Assembly: GCA_023091665.1 (NCBI GenBank) | Contig: JALJCQ010000004.1 | Location: 2,790,001-2,854,000, forward strand | Reading direction: 5' to 3' | DNA from: Pythium myriotylum | Taxonomy: Eukaryota > Oomycota > Peronosporomycetes > Pythiales > Pythiaceae | DNA length: 64,000 nucleotides | In this document: piece by piece, positions 57,001 to 64,000 of the stretch | How the letters are laid out: the number at the start of each line of letters is the position of its first letter | Position numbering within the stretch: position 1 is the first letter of the stretch | Notes under the pieces: model-generated | Databases searched by the model: none | Seen by the model: the letters and a program-made list of their open reading frames with translations, nothing else | Told to the model about the DNA's origin: nothing | Position numbers and translations under genes: made by a program

Positions 57001-60000
57001 ATCAGCAACGCGTATTCGCAAGTACACCTTCTCGAAGATTTCGTAGTCGAGTTCTTTAGCTAGTAGTATTTCCCCCGACGAAGAATCGACGCGGATAACA
57101 CCAGAGACGCTTTGCCAAAGAAGCGTGTACCTGATGATGTCACCAATATCTGGATCGTTCGTATACGGGGTTAACTGTCCCACGGAAGAATTAACTGGTT
57201 TCGATTCCGGTGTCGGAAAGACCCATCCTGTGCAACTAGGTGGCTCGGGCATGTCGGTCACGAAGATGGCCACAGACGTATATGCTGCAAGCCCTCCAGA
57301 GTCAACTGCCGAGATGTTCAACGTGTACATTTTTTGTGTTTCGTAATCAAGCACCTTTACCGCGAAGATGTTCCCATTGCGGTCTACAGTGAACTGATCA
57401 GAACCCCCAGACACTATATAATAGGTCAGAGTATCAAATGCGTCGGGGTCTGAGACAGCAAGTCCTGGGGAGAGTTTTACGGGTGGAACTAGATTCTCCG
57501 CGATCAATCTTGAGACACCGTCGTTGGAAATCAATGGCGGCTCATTGACATCAACGACAGTTACCGAAATATCACAGATAGCGTTACCGCCCACATCTGA
57601 CGATTCCGATACCTTCATCGACAGACGATAGCTACGCCGTGTCTCGTAGTCAAGCGGACGAGTCAAGACGATCCTCCCATCGTCACGCAGGCTAAACGGA
57701 TTTGAAGTGGACGAAGCATCCAGGTCGATCATGTCAAGGTGATACTTCAGTGCAGGTGTCGTTTCAGCCAAGGAGAAGCTAGTTGTTGATACGTAGGTCG
57801 CAGTGGCCTCTGGTATTGTGAGTGTGTGTTTTCCATTTGTGCAAACTGAGGCGTCGTTGAACGTCGTCCGAAGTGTGCGGACTCCACCTGAGCAAGCATA
57901 CCAAGAGGAACATTTCTCGTAGCTATCGTGGCGTGATGTCTCCGGGGTGGCGTAAAAGCCATCAGGAATTAGAACTGGTGAGTACACGTCTTGGGCTCCG
58001 AGCAGAGGTATATCAAGTTCAATCTCAGAACTCGACCCATTCGGCAGAAGGCGAAGGGCTCCCCACGGATTCAGCGAGCTCTTCTCACCGACGAACACAA
58101 AACTCCCTACCATGGTGGGAACATCTGCGGTTTGCAGTCCAAATGATCCGAGAACACTCACCAGATTTGACATGAAGAGAGGAGGACTTGAGCTCTCCAA
58201 GCGAACACCAGTCAAGACAAGGAAACTGTCATTCGCTACTGAAGCTAACCAGATGCTTGCCTGATTACTCGAAGCTGCATCCACTATAATGGCACTTCCA
58301 GACACGTTGCCGAAGCGAGAGACGACGAGCAATGAAACGGAGTTCGCTATAGCAGCAGAAGGTACCTCAAAGACACGGGCTCCGTTGATATCAGTTTGAA
58401 CTTTGCATGAGCTCTGAGTTCCCGATGCACAGATGGAAACTTTGACCTTTGCGTACACTGGGATACCGTCAAGGAGATCGCATCGCACTGGAGCGTAGGG
58501 CAGCACTTCACTTCGAGATCTCCGAAACAAGATTGAACGCTTACGTACTAGCTTTGACTCCGCTCCAATGATTGAAATTTGATGTTTGCCTAATGTGGAG
58601 GGAAAGCTGAACGTGAGGACTGAACTAGTGGATCTCGATAAGAGTACTTGTCCATCTCCAACCACGATTGCGCCCCATTCGAAGCCCGCAAGAGGCACTT
58701 GAAAGTCATAGATGGGTGTCGACGACGACTTTTCGAAGAACTCAATAGTAAAGTTGTGCCCAAAGCCCCCCAACGGAGGGGGGGAAGGAACAGAGACTAG
58801 AGTATCCACGTCCGCGATATCGAACACGTCAATACTGATGTTTTGCTGAGCTGAACTGGCTAAAGACATTGCTTTTTGGAAGGAGTCATCACCACTGGAC
58901 GGTACCTTATCGAGTGATATCAGAGTGTACGATATGCGCGAGGGAGGGAGCACCACGGTCCCGCTTGAGGTGGGTACTGCTGGGCATGCGCTCACACTTC
59001 CTAGTTTACAAACACAACCTGATGCGCATCGACCAGAGCATAGAGGCGTTTGCAGGCCACGCTGAGATCCAAAACGAGTGGCTGGACATCGATACCGAAA
59101 ACCATTCTGGCAGTAATAACCTCTTGGACAAAGTAAGACTCCAGATTTCCGCCTCGCCGTCTTTGATCCGACTGAGTAGTACCCCGCTGGGACGATAACG
59201 AACCCCGAGTTTCCTCGAGGGCAATATACACTTGAACTTGGGCACTCGCTAAGATCTTGATAACTACAAGCAACTGGCCCACTTTGACAGTATAAGCCCG
59301 CTGGTACAGGGCTGCATTTTGATTGTCCTGGCTTTGAGTACGTGCCGTTCGAGCATGGGAGTAGATCTATTAGGGAGGACTGTGGCTTCACAGCGGCATA
59401 ACCTGCAGGGGCATTTAAACAAGCACTTGAGCCTGCAGAAGAATACTGTCCGGAGGGGCACTTCAATGCTGAAGTCGAACCACTCGAGCACTTGAAACCC
59501 GCTGGGCAACTTCGACAGGCTGTTGCACCATACATGCCGCTTGATGGGTTGAAAGTTCCCGGTGGACAGGTCTGACATGGTTTATGCTGGCTCTCAGAAT
59601 ATGTTCCTGCTGGGCAGATTGAGCAACCTCCAGTGGCGTCTCGATAGTAACCGAGCTGACAACTCCCTTGACGAAGCATTAGCTTTGCTCCGTCGTATCC
59701 ATCAATGTCACTCCACACAATGTAGCCTGTCCGTCGACACCAACTGCGAGCCCATGGAGCAAATGTTGAGCACATGGGCACAATTTGAAAAGGGGCGTTC
59801 AAATCGGTCTTTGAGGCCAAGCAGTCGGCGAACCAGAAGCCACTTCGACTGCGCTGAGCGCAGTTGTATCGCTTTGCGAGATCATTATCGCGATCCGGAG
59901 TGCTGAAGTACGTGTTATTCAGGAGGCTAAACGCGTCTGGTGCAGTGCTGACGTTATAACCGTAGCCATCGACACGAAGCAGGAACTTCTGATCCTCTCC

Positions 60001-63000
60001 TGCCACTTGAAAGCTTCGGTAGTACGCAGATGTAGACACTAGATTCTTGGAGAGGATGACCATTGCCTCCGTCGCACGTTTTGTCATCGTTGCAAGCACA
60101 GCATTTCCAATCCACCACTCACTTGATCTTCCGACTCCGAAACCGTTCGCATATTCTCTCCACTTGCGGTTAAACCACACATCTCCTTTGGTGCGACTGA
60201 GCGCGACAAGCCAACCATCAGCGCACGGAAGCAGTACCGGATCCGAACTCGAATCAAACCGAATGTAATATAACCCATCGGGATTTGGATCGTTTACGAG
60301 CTCGCGTGCGTTTTTTAGCTGAGTACACGAAGACGCTGGTGTGTCAGTTGACAGACCGAGAGGAATCTTGAACGTGTAGTCTAATTCCATTGAGACGTCG
60401 TCAATACCGAAGGCGGTTGCATACGATGAGCTTGGGAAGTCCGTCATGAACCTAAGAGTTGTTGTTTTGTTGCTGAGATTGCGGACGAGGAGACAGCGCC
60501 GACCACGGTAGAATGATGTACCCCCAGTCAGTAACGAAATGCTTCGATCGGAGCACCAAAATGGAGTAGTCTCATTTACGATTTCGCTATGGACGAGCCT
60601 TGATCCCATAAACACCTTGACGTTTTTCGGTGTCGTAGTGTCTATTCTGCTCCATCCGTTCGCTGACAGTCGGGAGTCAAAGATGTAGTAGTGAGTGAAG
60701 CAGATGCGAACATTTGATGACTGAAATCCTGAATTGAGCACTCGCGTCACGGGTTTCTCCACGTAAGATCCTGGTATCACGAAAGAGGCACCTCCAAGAA
60801 GAGAAATACCTTCGCATAACGGATACCACTTGCTCTGATCTGCTCCCCACGAAGTTGACCACAAGTTGTCTTCTCCGTTACCATTGAAAGAGTCTCGAAT
60901 CAAATCACTCCAGTACCGAGAAGGCGCAGCATCATTCGTTGAGCAAAGGTATCGTGATGTAGGTATACCTCTTCCATCAAATGACAGACGAATGCCATCA
61001 ACCACACTTTGAGCTTCAGAGTTTGAGTGCATCCCAAGCCAACGACGTTTGTCAACGAAGTGCGCTGCCACGATCGCATCATCGTCATCCCCGACAATAT
61101 CCCGAATCCACCACTTTCCGGAGTCCACAGCTGTCCACTGGGTTGTACCAGCGTTGTCTGTTGGAAGCTCAACCATCGTTCTAGTCATTGCGTTTGTGAC
61201 ACCAGGAACCGTCATGAAGTAGGATGCACCATACTGATTGTGCATTGCATTGAAGTGGCCGAGTGACCTCGGGACGACCATGCGAAGCCCCATAACCCTA
61301 CAACTGTCCCAATCGTCAGCCGAATTTGTGCTTCGGCACAACGAGTCAGACGACCCCCCATCACACGGCACAATTGTGTATCCTTTCTCAGCATCAGAGG
61401 TCATATCACAATACGCTCGAATAAACCCCAATCTTGTTGCAATGACATAAACACCAGACTGTGTGTTTGGTGCGTCAGCTTTGATCGAACTGCAACTCGA
61501 AGGCATGTTCACGTGCATTGTTGTATTCGGAGTCCATACTGAGTTGAAAGTCGACGCCAGAAGAGCTTGTCGTAGCGACGCGATCGTAATGACAGAACAC
61601 TGGTCGTTGTCGTTGTTGTACATGAATCCGACGCAATTCCGTCTTCTCCGACACACACAGCGGCAGAGATCAACTATACTTCGAGGGCTACCACATCCCA
61701 TCGAGTCACAAGTCCCATTTATGCATGATTCAACGATTGAATCGTTTCCGACGCTTGGCCACTTCAAAATACCCCATGAAGCCCAAAGGTTCTCACTCAC
61801 GTTGGGGTCGACTCCTCGAAACATTGATAATCGACTCGTGTCTAAAATTGAGCTGCTTGGGCTGGCGTTCATGTACAAGTTGCAGGTCTGAGCTACCTTA
61901 TTGATCACTCCCATTTTACAGAGATAGTGTGCGCCGCACCGAGCCTGGCATTGATCAGGTGATAAGGCTGCACCTCGATCAAACGTGGCAATCTGATACT
62001 CGACATTCAGTAGCTGGTAGCCTACCTTAGAAGCTGTAGTCACATCAAGAGAGACGCTCGTGACGCCAGAGTCTACGTCGAACAGCGAGTGCATGATCAT
62101 CATCTCACATGATCCAACTGGCACTGTTTCAAGGATACTTGAGAAAACACCATCGAAGACAAGTTGTCCGTTCCGCCTAAGTTGAGCCTGCAGTCTTTCA
62201 TTCGGTGAATTCCTGCATGCAATCGCTGAAAAGCGAAATGCCACTATACTAGGAACTGGAGCTGAGATGTTCCTGACGAACAGCGTGGCATTCTGAGCAA
62301 GTGTAACGTTCTCCAACTTTGTTGATAGCAGTGTTGCACCTGGAAGAAACATCGCATGCAAGCGCGCACCAATAATCTTGGCAGATTTTGCACCAGAAAA
62401 TAAATAGTTGACACCCATCGGAAGCCACGATATTGGACTAGAAGCGTCTGAGGCTTGATAAAATGCTGAAAAATCTAGCGCGCTTCCACTTGGTTGAATA
62501 AAGCGTTGATCGATTCTTGCCTGAGAAGCCATCGAAGCGGGTTTATCAAATGCAAAAGACAGGTCTAGTGTGAAGGCTTTAGCGGTCGCGTCATCGATGA
62601 AAAATCGCCCGGTGAAGAAGGCTAGAACGACTCCAGCTGCCGAACCGTTGCGAGTGAGATTCACAGCTACTCCGGGTAGTGGGTCGTACTTCAAGTTCTT
62701 AAGCACTGTGGTTACTAGATCGGTCGCACGAGCGGACGCCGTTGATGCTGTTGGCAGGAAGGTGGCAGAAATTCTGGAAGAAGAGTTGAATGTTGAACTG
62801 AACCGGCAGGCTGGGTTCGGTGCTGCACGCATTTGGACCCCGTACTGGCCTGGGATAGCTAATCGCTGGATCTGAATACTGGATATTCGTCGCGTGACAT
62901 CATTTTTATTTGAAGCTCTCTCCTTGGACACGGCATTCGCAGTGTTCACATCGACATCTAACATTGGGGTCCACTTCGTTATCTCGTCGATCACAGCAGA

Positions 63001-63936
63001 AACTGACAGAGGAACTACTCCCGATTCAGCGCGCGAGAAATATATTGAGGATAGCTCAAACTGTACTGAGCTTCCGTACACTTGAACGACCCGGCGGCCT
63101 GGGGATAGCAACGTGTCAACTCGAGTCATCTTGGCCTGTCGACCACCCCAGTAATCACTGGCACCGAAGAACTCCTGAACAACCTTGCCGTCCACAACGA
63201 GCATACCACCATTCCCTGCACGGAAGGGGAGCCCAAGATACCACGACCAGGCTGTCGTAGCGTTCGGTCCGGGTTCGACCACTTCAATCTGCACAAGGAA
63301 AGCGACGTTGGCGTTGACTTGTCGGAACCGACCACATACATCTCGCCGCGCGTTGGTGAACTTGTCAAACACTGATAACTCACGCTGGCAAAATCCTTCG
63401 CTCTCTGTGGGCATTGTTGCATTGTCAAAGTCACCCTTGAAAGCCAGGCCCTGGCCGGCCTTGTATGTCTTGCTCAATCGCTTGGAGGTGTACGCGATGC
63501 GCACGATCGGGTGTTGCAGCGCTACAACGCAAAGTCCGCATCTCAGCGACATTTATCATTTTTACCACCAGCAGAAACTCCACGTTCCACCCACCTGGCG
63601 CGTTCAGCCGCGAGTCGACGACGCGCTCGGTGTAGCAGCGCGGGTCGAGCTGGTAGTTCGAGTGCACGAGCAGCGCGCCGGCGCTCGGCGTCGTCAGCGC
63701 GAGTGTGCGACCGCCGTCGAGATTGTCATAGACCACGGTCGGCGCGACTGCAACATCCAGTGACTGTCCATCAGCACGCCCCAGTCGCCGGCAACGAAAG
63801 CGAGCTACGTACAAGGAATGAGCTCGGCCAGGCCGTCGCTCGGGCGCGTGTTGGGCACCGTCGAGAACACGGCGGCGAGCGCGTCGCGAGCGCCTAGCGA
63901 CGCACAGAGCGCGGTCACCAGCAGCCGCGTCGCCAT
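21095..63936 (-). CDS. Giant cadherin-repeat membrane protein (predicted 14,110 residues, nine exons)
   Basis: Exons read 63936-63813, 63747-63595, 63521-54001, 53935-53838, 53778-45791, 45730-45236, 45175-44441, 44379-40333, 40266-21095. The eight introns are 59-73 nt, all GT-AG, with phases 1,1,0,2,1,1,1,1; total coding length is 42,333 nt with no internal stop. The ATG at 63936 opens a signal peptide (MATRLLVTALCASLGARDA). Order: lectin-like N-terminus, PAN-like and fibrinogen-type modules, ephrin-receptor-like Cys-rich module, cadherin block 1, PAN and LamG, F5/8C, cadherin block 2 (with WSC), LamG, F5/8C, cadherin blocks 3 and 4, IPT/TIG array, second Cys-rich module, 8-9 membrane segments, cytoplasmic tail of about 235 residues. 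Cadherin hallmarks LDYE/LDFE and DVNEPP recur throughout. Probable calcium-dependent adhesion or sensing protein at the cell surface; the ligand is unknown. The main doubt is exact splice choice, not continuity. Confidence 0.85.
21098..21790 (-). other. Giant protein: cytoplasmic tail
   Basis: About 235 residues with an acidic run (MSDDDLDDEDDDGLEMV), a helical Gln/Lys segment, proline-rich stretches (PPTSPPPTPP) and several basophilic kinase sites (RRGS, RRQS, RRSS, RRPS, RRSAS). It reads as a regulated intracellular docking tail. Confidence 0.7.
21800..23400 (-). other. Giant protein: Cys-rich stalk and multi-pass membrane domain
   Basis: A short GCC2/GCC3-like stretch (CDTCPVGATCKGG, CLGANECADGYMGVRC) leads into 8-9 hydrophobic segments, starting WTSIVVIGVIIAVGVVVSYLL. 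The segment around DYFQTLSIFGNARVSWP, with NLNLELVAPECF, and later YWYWMVLIILRKFLIACIG resemble a membrane domain seen in other large protist surface proteins. I cannot assign it to a named channel or receptor family. Confidence 0.75.
23420..28330 (-). other. Giant protein: IPT/TIG array (about 12 domains)
   Basis: Ig-like units with the IPT signature (TSGGETVELYGTNIG, TNGGDTILLNGTNFG, TSGGTVYFVEGSNFG, TDGAEQIMIAGKNFG, TAGGGKMTISGSNFG) and closing CTSVPGAGAG or CYTVPGVGT motifs. IPT domains also occur in plexins and other surface receptors, next to the membrane as here. Confidence 0.85.
28340..40266 (-). other. Giant protein: cadherin block 4 (about 34 repeats)
   Basis: The longest array, all in exon 9, with near-invariant DVNEPP linkers and LDFE or LDYE motifs every 100-120 residues. 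One repeat carries a non-cadherin insert at about 32360-31900 (ARWVNLPDFLTTDAF, MFVMIDQDLTVPTWLAT). Confidence 0.87.
40990..44379 (-). other. Giant protein: cadherin block 3 (about 11 repeats)
   Basis: It begins directly at the exon 8 boundary inside a repeat (VRASDQDFGDLVKF) and runs through about 11 linkers to SRDINEAP. A beta-rich non-cadherin stretch without recognised fold follows to the end of exon 8 (about 40980-40340). Confidence 0.83.
44441..45175 (-). other. Giant protein: second F5/8C module (exon 7)
   Basis: One whole exon, phase 1 at both ends. A Cys-rich part of unknown fold comes first, then an F5/8C-like part (STSKEWIIVTFPRPTMLTEI, then VAIQVKIVPLAWYGAACLRL and ELYG). Confidence 0.75.
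45236..45730 (-). other. Giant protein: second LamG-type module (exon 6)
   Basis: One whole exon with phase 1 at both ends encodes a LamG-like sandwich (AIAFGDLDFSVAVSVRLS, WARIALTYRASNNSISFYV, WISRFHYVASVLSSHQVEQL). Confidence 0.8.
45850..53190 (-). other. Giant protein: cadherin block 2 (about 20 repeats) with inserted domains
   Basis: About 20 linkers of the DVNEPP type. Non-cadherin inserts lie within repeats at about 52460-52185 (WSC), 51545-51080 (unrecognised) and 48260-47720 (beta-rich, lectin-like). Confidence 0.85.
52185..52460 (-). other. Giant protein: WSC domain nested in a cadherin repeat
   Basis: The insert starts YFGCFRQL, continues DCASRCRTSQFFAIRAGYEC and WCTN, and ends CGGSTTFAVYRH. 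This is the eight-cysteine-type WSC pattern of carbohydrate-binding cell-wall sensors. It interrupts a cadherin repeat just before its GGLDFETKKLYS strand. Confidence 0.8.
53230..53680 (-). other. Giant protein: first F5/8C (discoidin-like) module
   Basis: RLLVLSDYGSGPIGVAEIQWF, then SKAVDGDTSTIATF and SWIELQFKTPVDASKVVVQT, follow the discoidin pattern (variable loops, exposed Trp, Asp-rich loop). F5/8C domains bind carbohydrate or lipid head groups. Confidence 0.7.
53690..54700 (-). other. Giant protein: PAN/Apple-like segment and LamG-type module
   Basis: A Cys-rich PAN-like stretch (GQCESLCDSNQACVGGMYNN) is followed by a LamG/concanavalin-like module (ITLELWVSLN, GLWYHLAVTWRADTG, VVVYLDGSQA). 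The module runs across exons 3, 4 and 5, and splicing restores its last strands (LRWWSEVK, LIARYSFNG). Confidence 0.78.
54760..57770 (-). other. Giant protein: cadherin block 1 (about 10 repeats)
   Basis: Repeats of about 100 residues with LDYE or LDFE in mid-repeat and DVNEPP, DVNEAP or DKNDPP at the ends. Several linkers are degenerate (DGPDVP, DVPAAP, KGINNPP), so calcium sites are probably missing in the middle of this block. Confidence 0.85.
58980..59690 (-). other. Giant protein: N-terminal ephrin-receptor-like Cys-rich module
   Basis: Repeated CPAGTYS, CPPGTFNPSSG, CPAGFKCSSG and CPSGQYSSAGSSAC units match the GCC2/GCC3 (ephrin type A/B receptor-like) pattern common in large protist surface proteins. 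The stretch follows the fibrinogen module and precedes a beta-rich linker and cadherin block 1. Confidence 0.8.
59770..61500 (-). other. Giant protein: two fibrinogen-like modules
   Basis: The first (about 61500-60930) begins SGVYVIATRLGFIRAYCDM and keeps only the N-terminal part of a fibrinogen-like domain. The second (about 60340-59770) is nearly canonical: DGLYYIRFD, VWFNRKWREYANGFG, SEWWIGN, FLLRVDGY, then FSTPDRDNDLAKRYNCA and SGFWFADCLAS, matching the calcium-site and cysteine pattern of fibrinogen C-terminal (FReD) domains. These domains usually bind sugars or proteins. A PAN/Apple-like segment (DQCQARCGAHYLCKMG) lies upstream, near 61900. Confidence 0.8.
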
Positions 63937-63977
63937 GCTCTCGGCCTCGGCGCAGAGGGTCGCTCGGTTGTGTCCAT
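63915..63977 (-). other. Upstream ORF overlapping the giant gene's start
   Basis: The ATG at 63977 opens a 20-codon frame that ends in TGA inside the signal-peptide codons of the giant gene, in a different frame. If the transcript starts upstream of 63977 it could dampen translation. The transcript start is not visible in this window. Confidence 0.4.
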
Positions 63978-64000
63978 GGAAATCCTCAGGGGTCGGAAAT

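Noticed and set aside
28340..57770. The regular recurrence of DVNEPP-coding sequence as a CRISPR or satellite array
   Set aside because: The period is about 300 bp, the units are diverged at DNA level and conserved only as cadherin protein motifs.
21095..63552. Reading the long minus-strand frames (53932-63552, 45741-53675, 45228-45737, 44385-45218, 40286-44455, 21095-40261) as six separate genes
   Set aside because: The gaps between them fit short GT-AG introns with matching phase, splicing completes LamG, F5/8C and cadherin modules across the joins, and the inner frames lack signal peptides and promoters.
63915..63977. ATG at 63977 as the start of the giant gene
   Set aside because: It is out of frame with exon 1 and meets a stop after 20 codons; the ATG at 63936 opens a signal peptide in frame.

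Overview
The window reads as nuclear DNA of an oomycete, most likely a Pythium-like (Globisporangium/Pythium sensu lato) species. The reasons are dense intron-poor genes, short introns of about 60 nt with GT-AG ends, Inr-like core promoters close to start codons, a family of secreted GPI-type temptin-like proteins, a Crinkler (CRN) effector-type gene with the LYLAR motif, an Sfi1-like centrin-binding protein, and a giant cadherin-repeat protein. Cadherin-domain genes have been reported from Pythium ultimum. The genus is an inference.

Layout. 2-4466 (+): 3' part of an Sfi1-like W-repeat protein with a GAF-like domain and a coiled coil. 4470-6341 (-): an SDR/epimerase-like protein fused to two CbiX (sirohydrochlorin chelatase-like) halves, converging on the first gene with 3 bp between stop codons. 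6589-17210: a cluster of seven temptin-like secreted proteins (six on -, one on +). It is interrupted by a frame-broken Crinkler-kinase gene (12121-13201, +), which is flanked by two copies of the 3' end of one temptin gene. 17853-21029 (+): a PHD-finger/IQ/TPR-like protein.

21095-63936 (-): a single nine-exon gene that I assemble from six long open frames. All eight junctions have compatible phase and GT-AG ends. The predicted product is 14,110 residues: signal peptide, lectin-like N-terminus, PAN/Apple-like, fibrinogen-type and ephrin-receptor-like Cys-rich modules, about 75 cadherin repeats in four blocks separated by LamG and F5/8C (discoidin) modules, a WSC domain nested in one cadherin repeat, a run of IPT/TIG domains, a second Cys-rich module, 8-9 membrane segments and a basic, phosphorylation-prone cytoplasmic tail. 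It looks like a giant surface adhesion or sensor protein and fills two thirds of the window.

How the genes relate: most of the window encodes cell-surface or secreted products (temptin-like proteins, the cadherin giant). The Sfi1-like and PHD/IQ/TPR proteins are intracellular and look like housekeeping or structural genes. No RNA gene, intact transposon or CRISPR array was seen. All function calls come from motif reading without database search.
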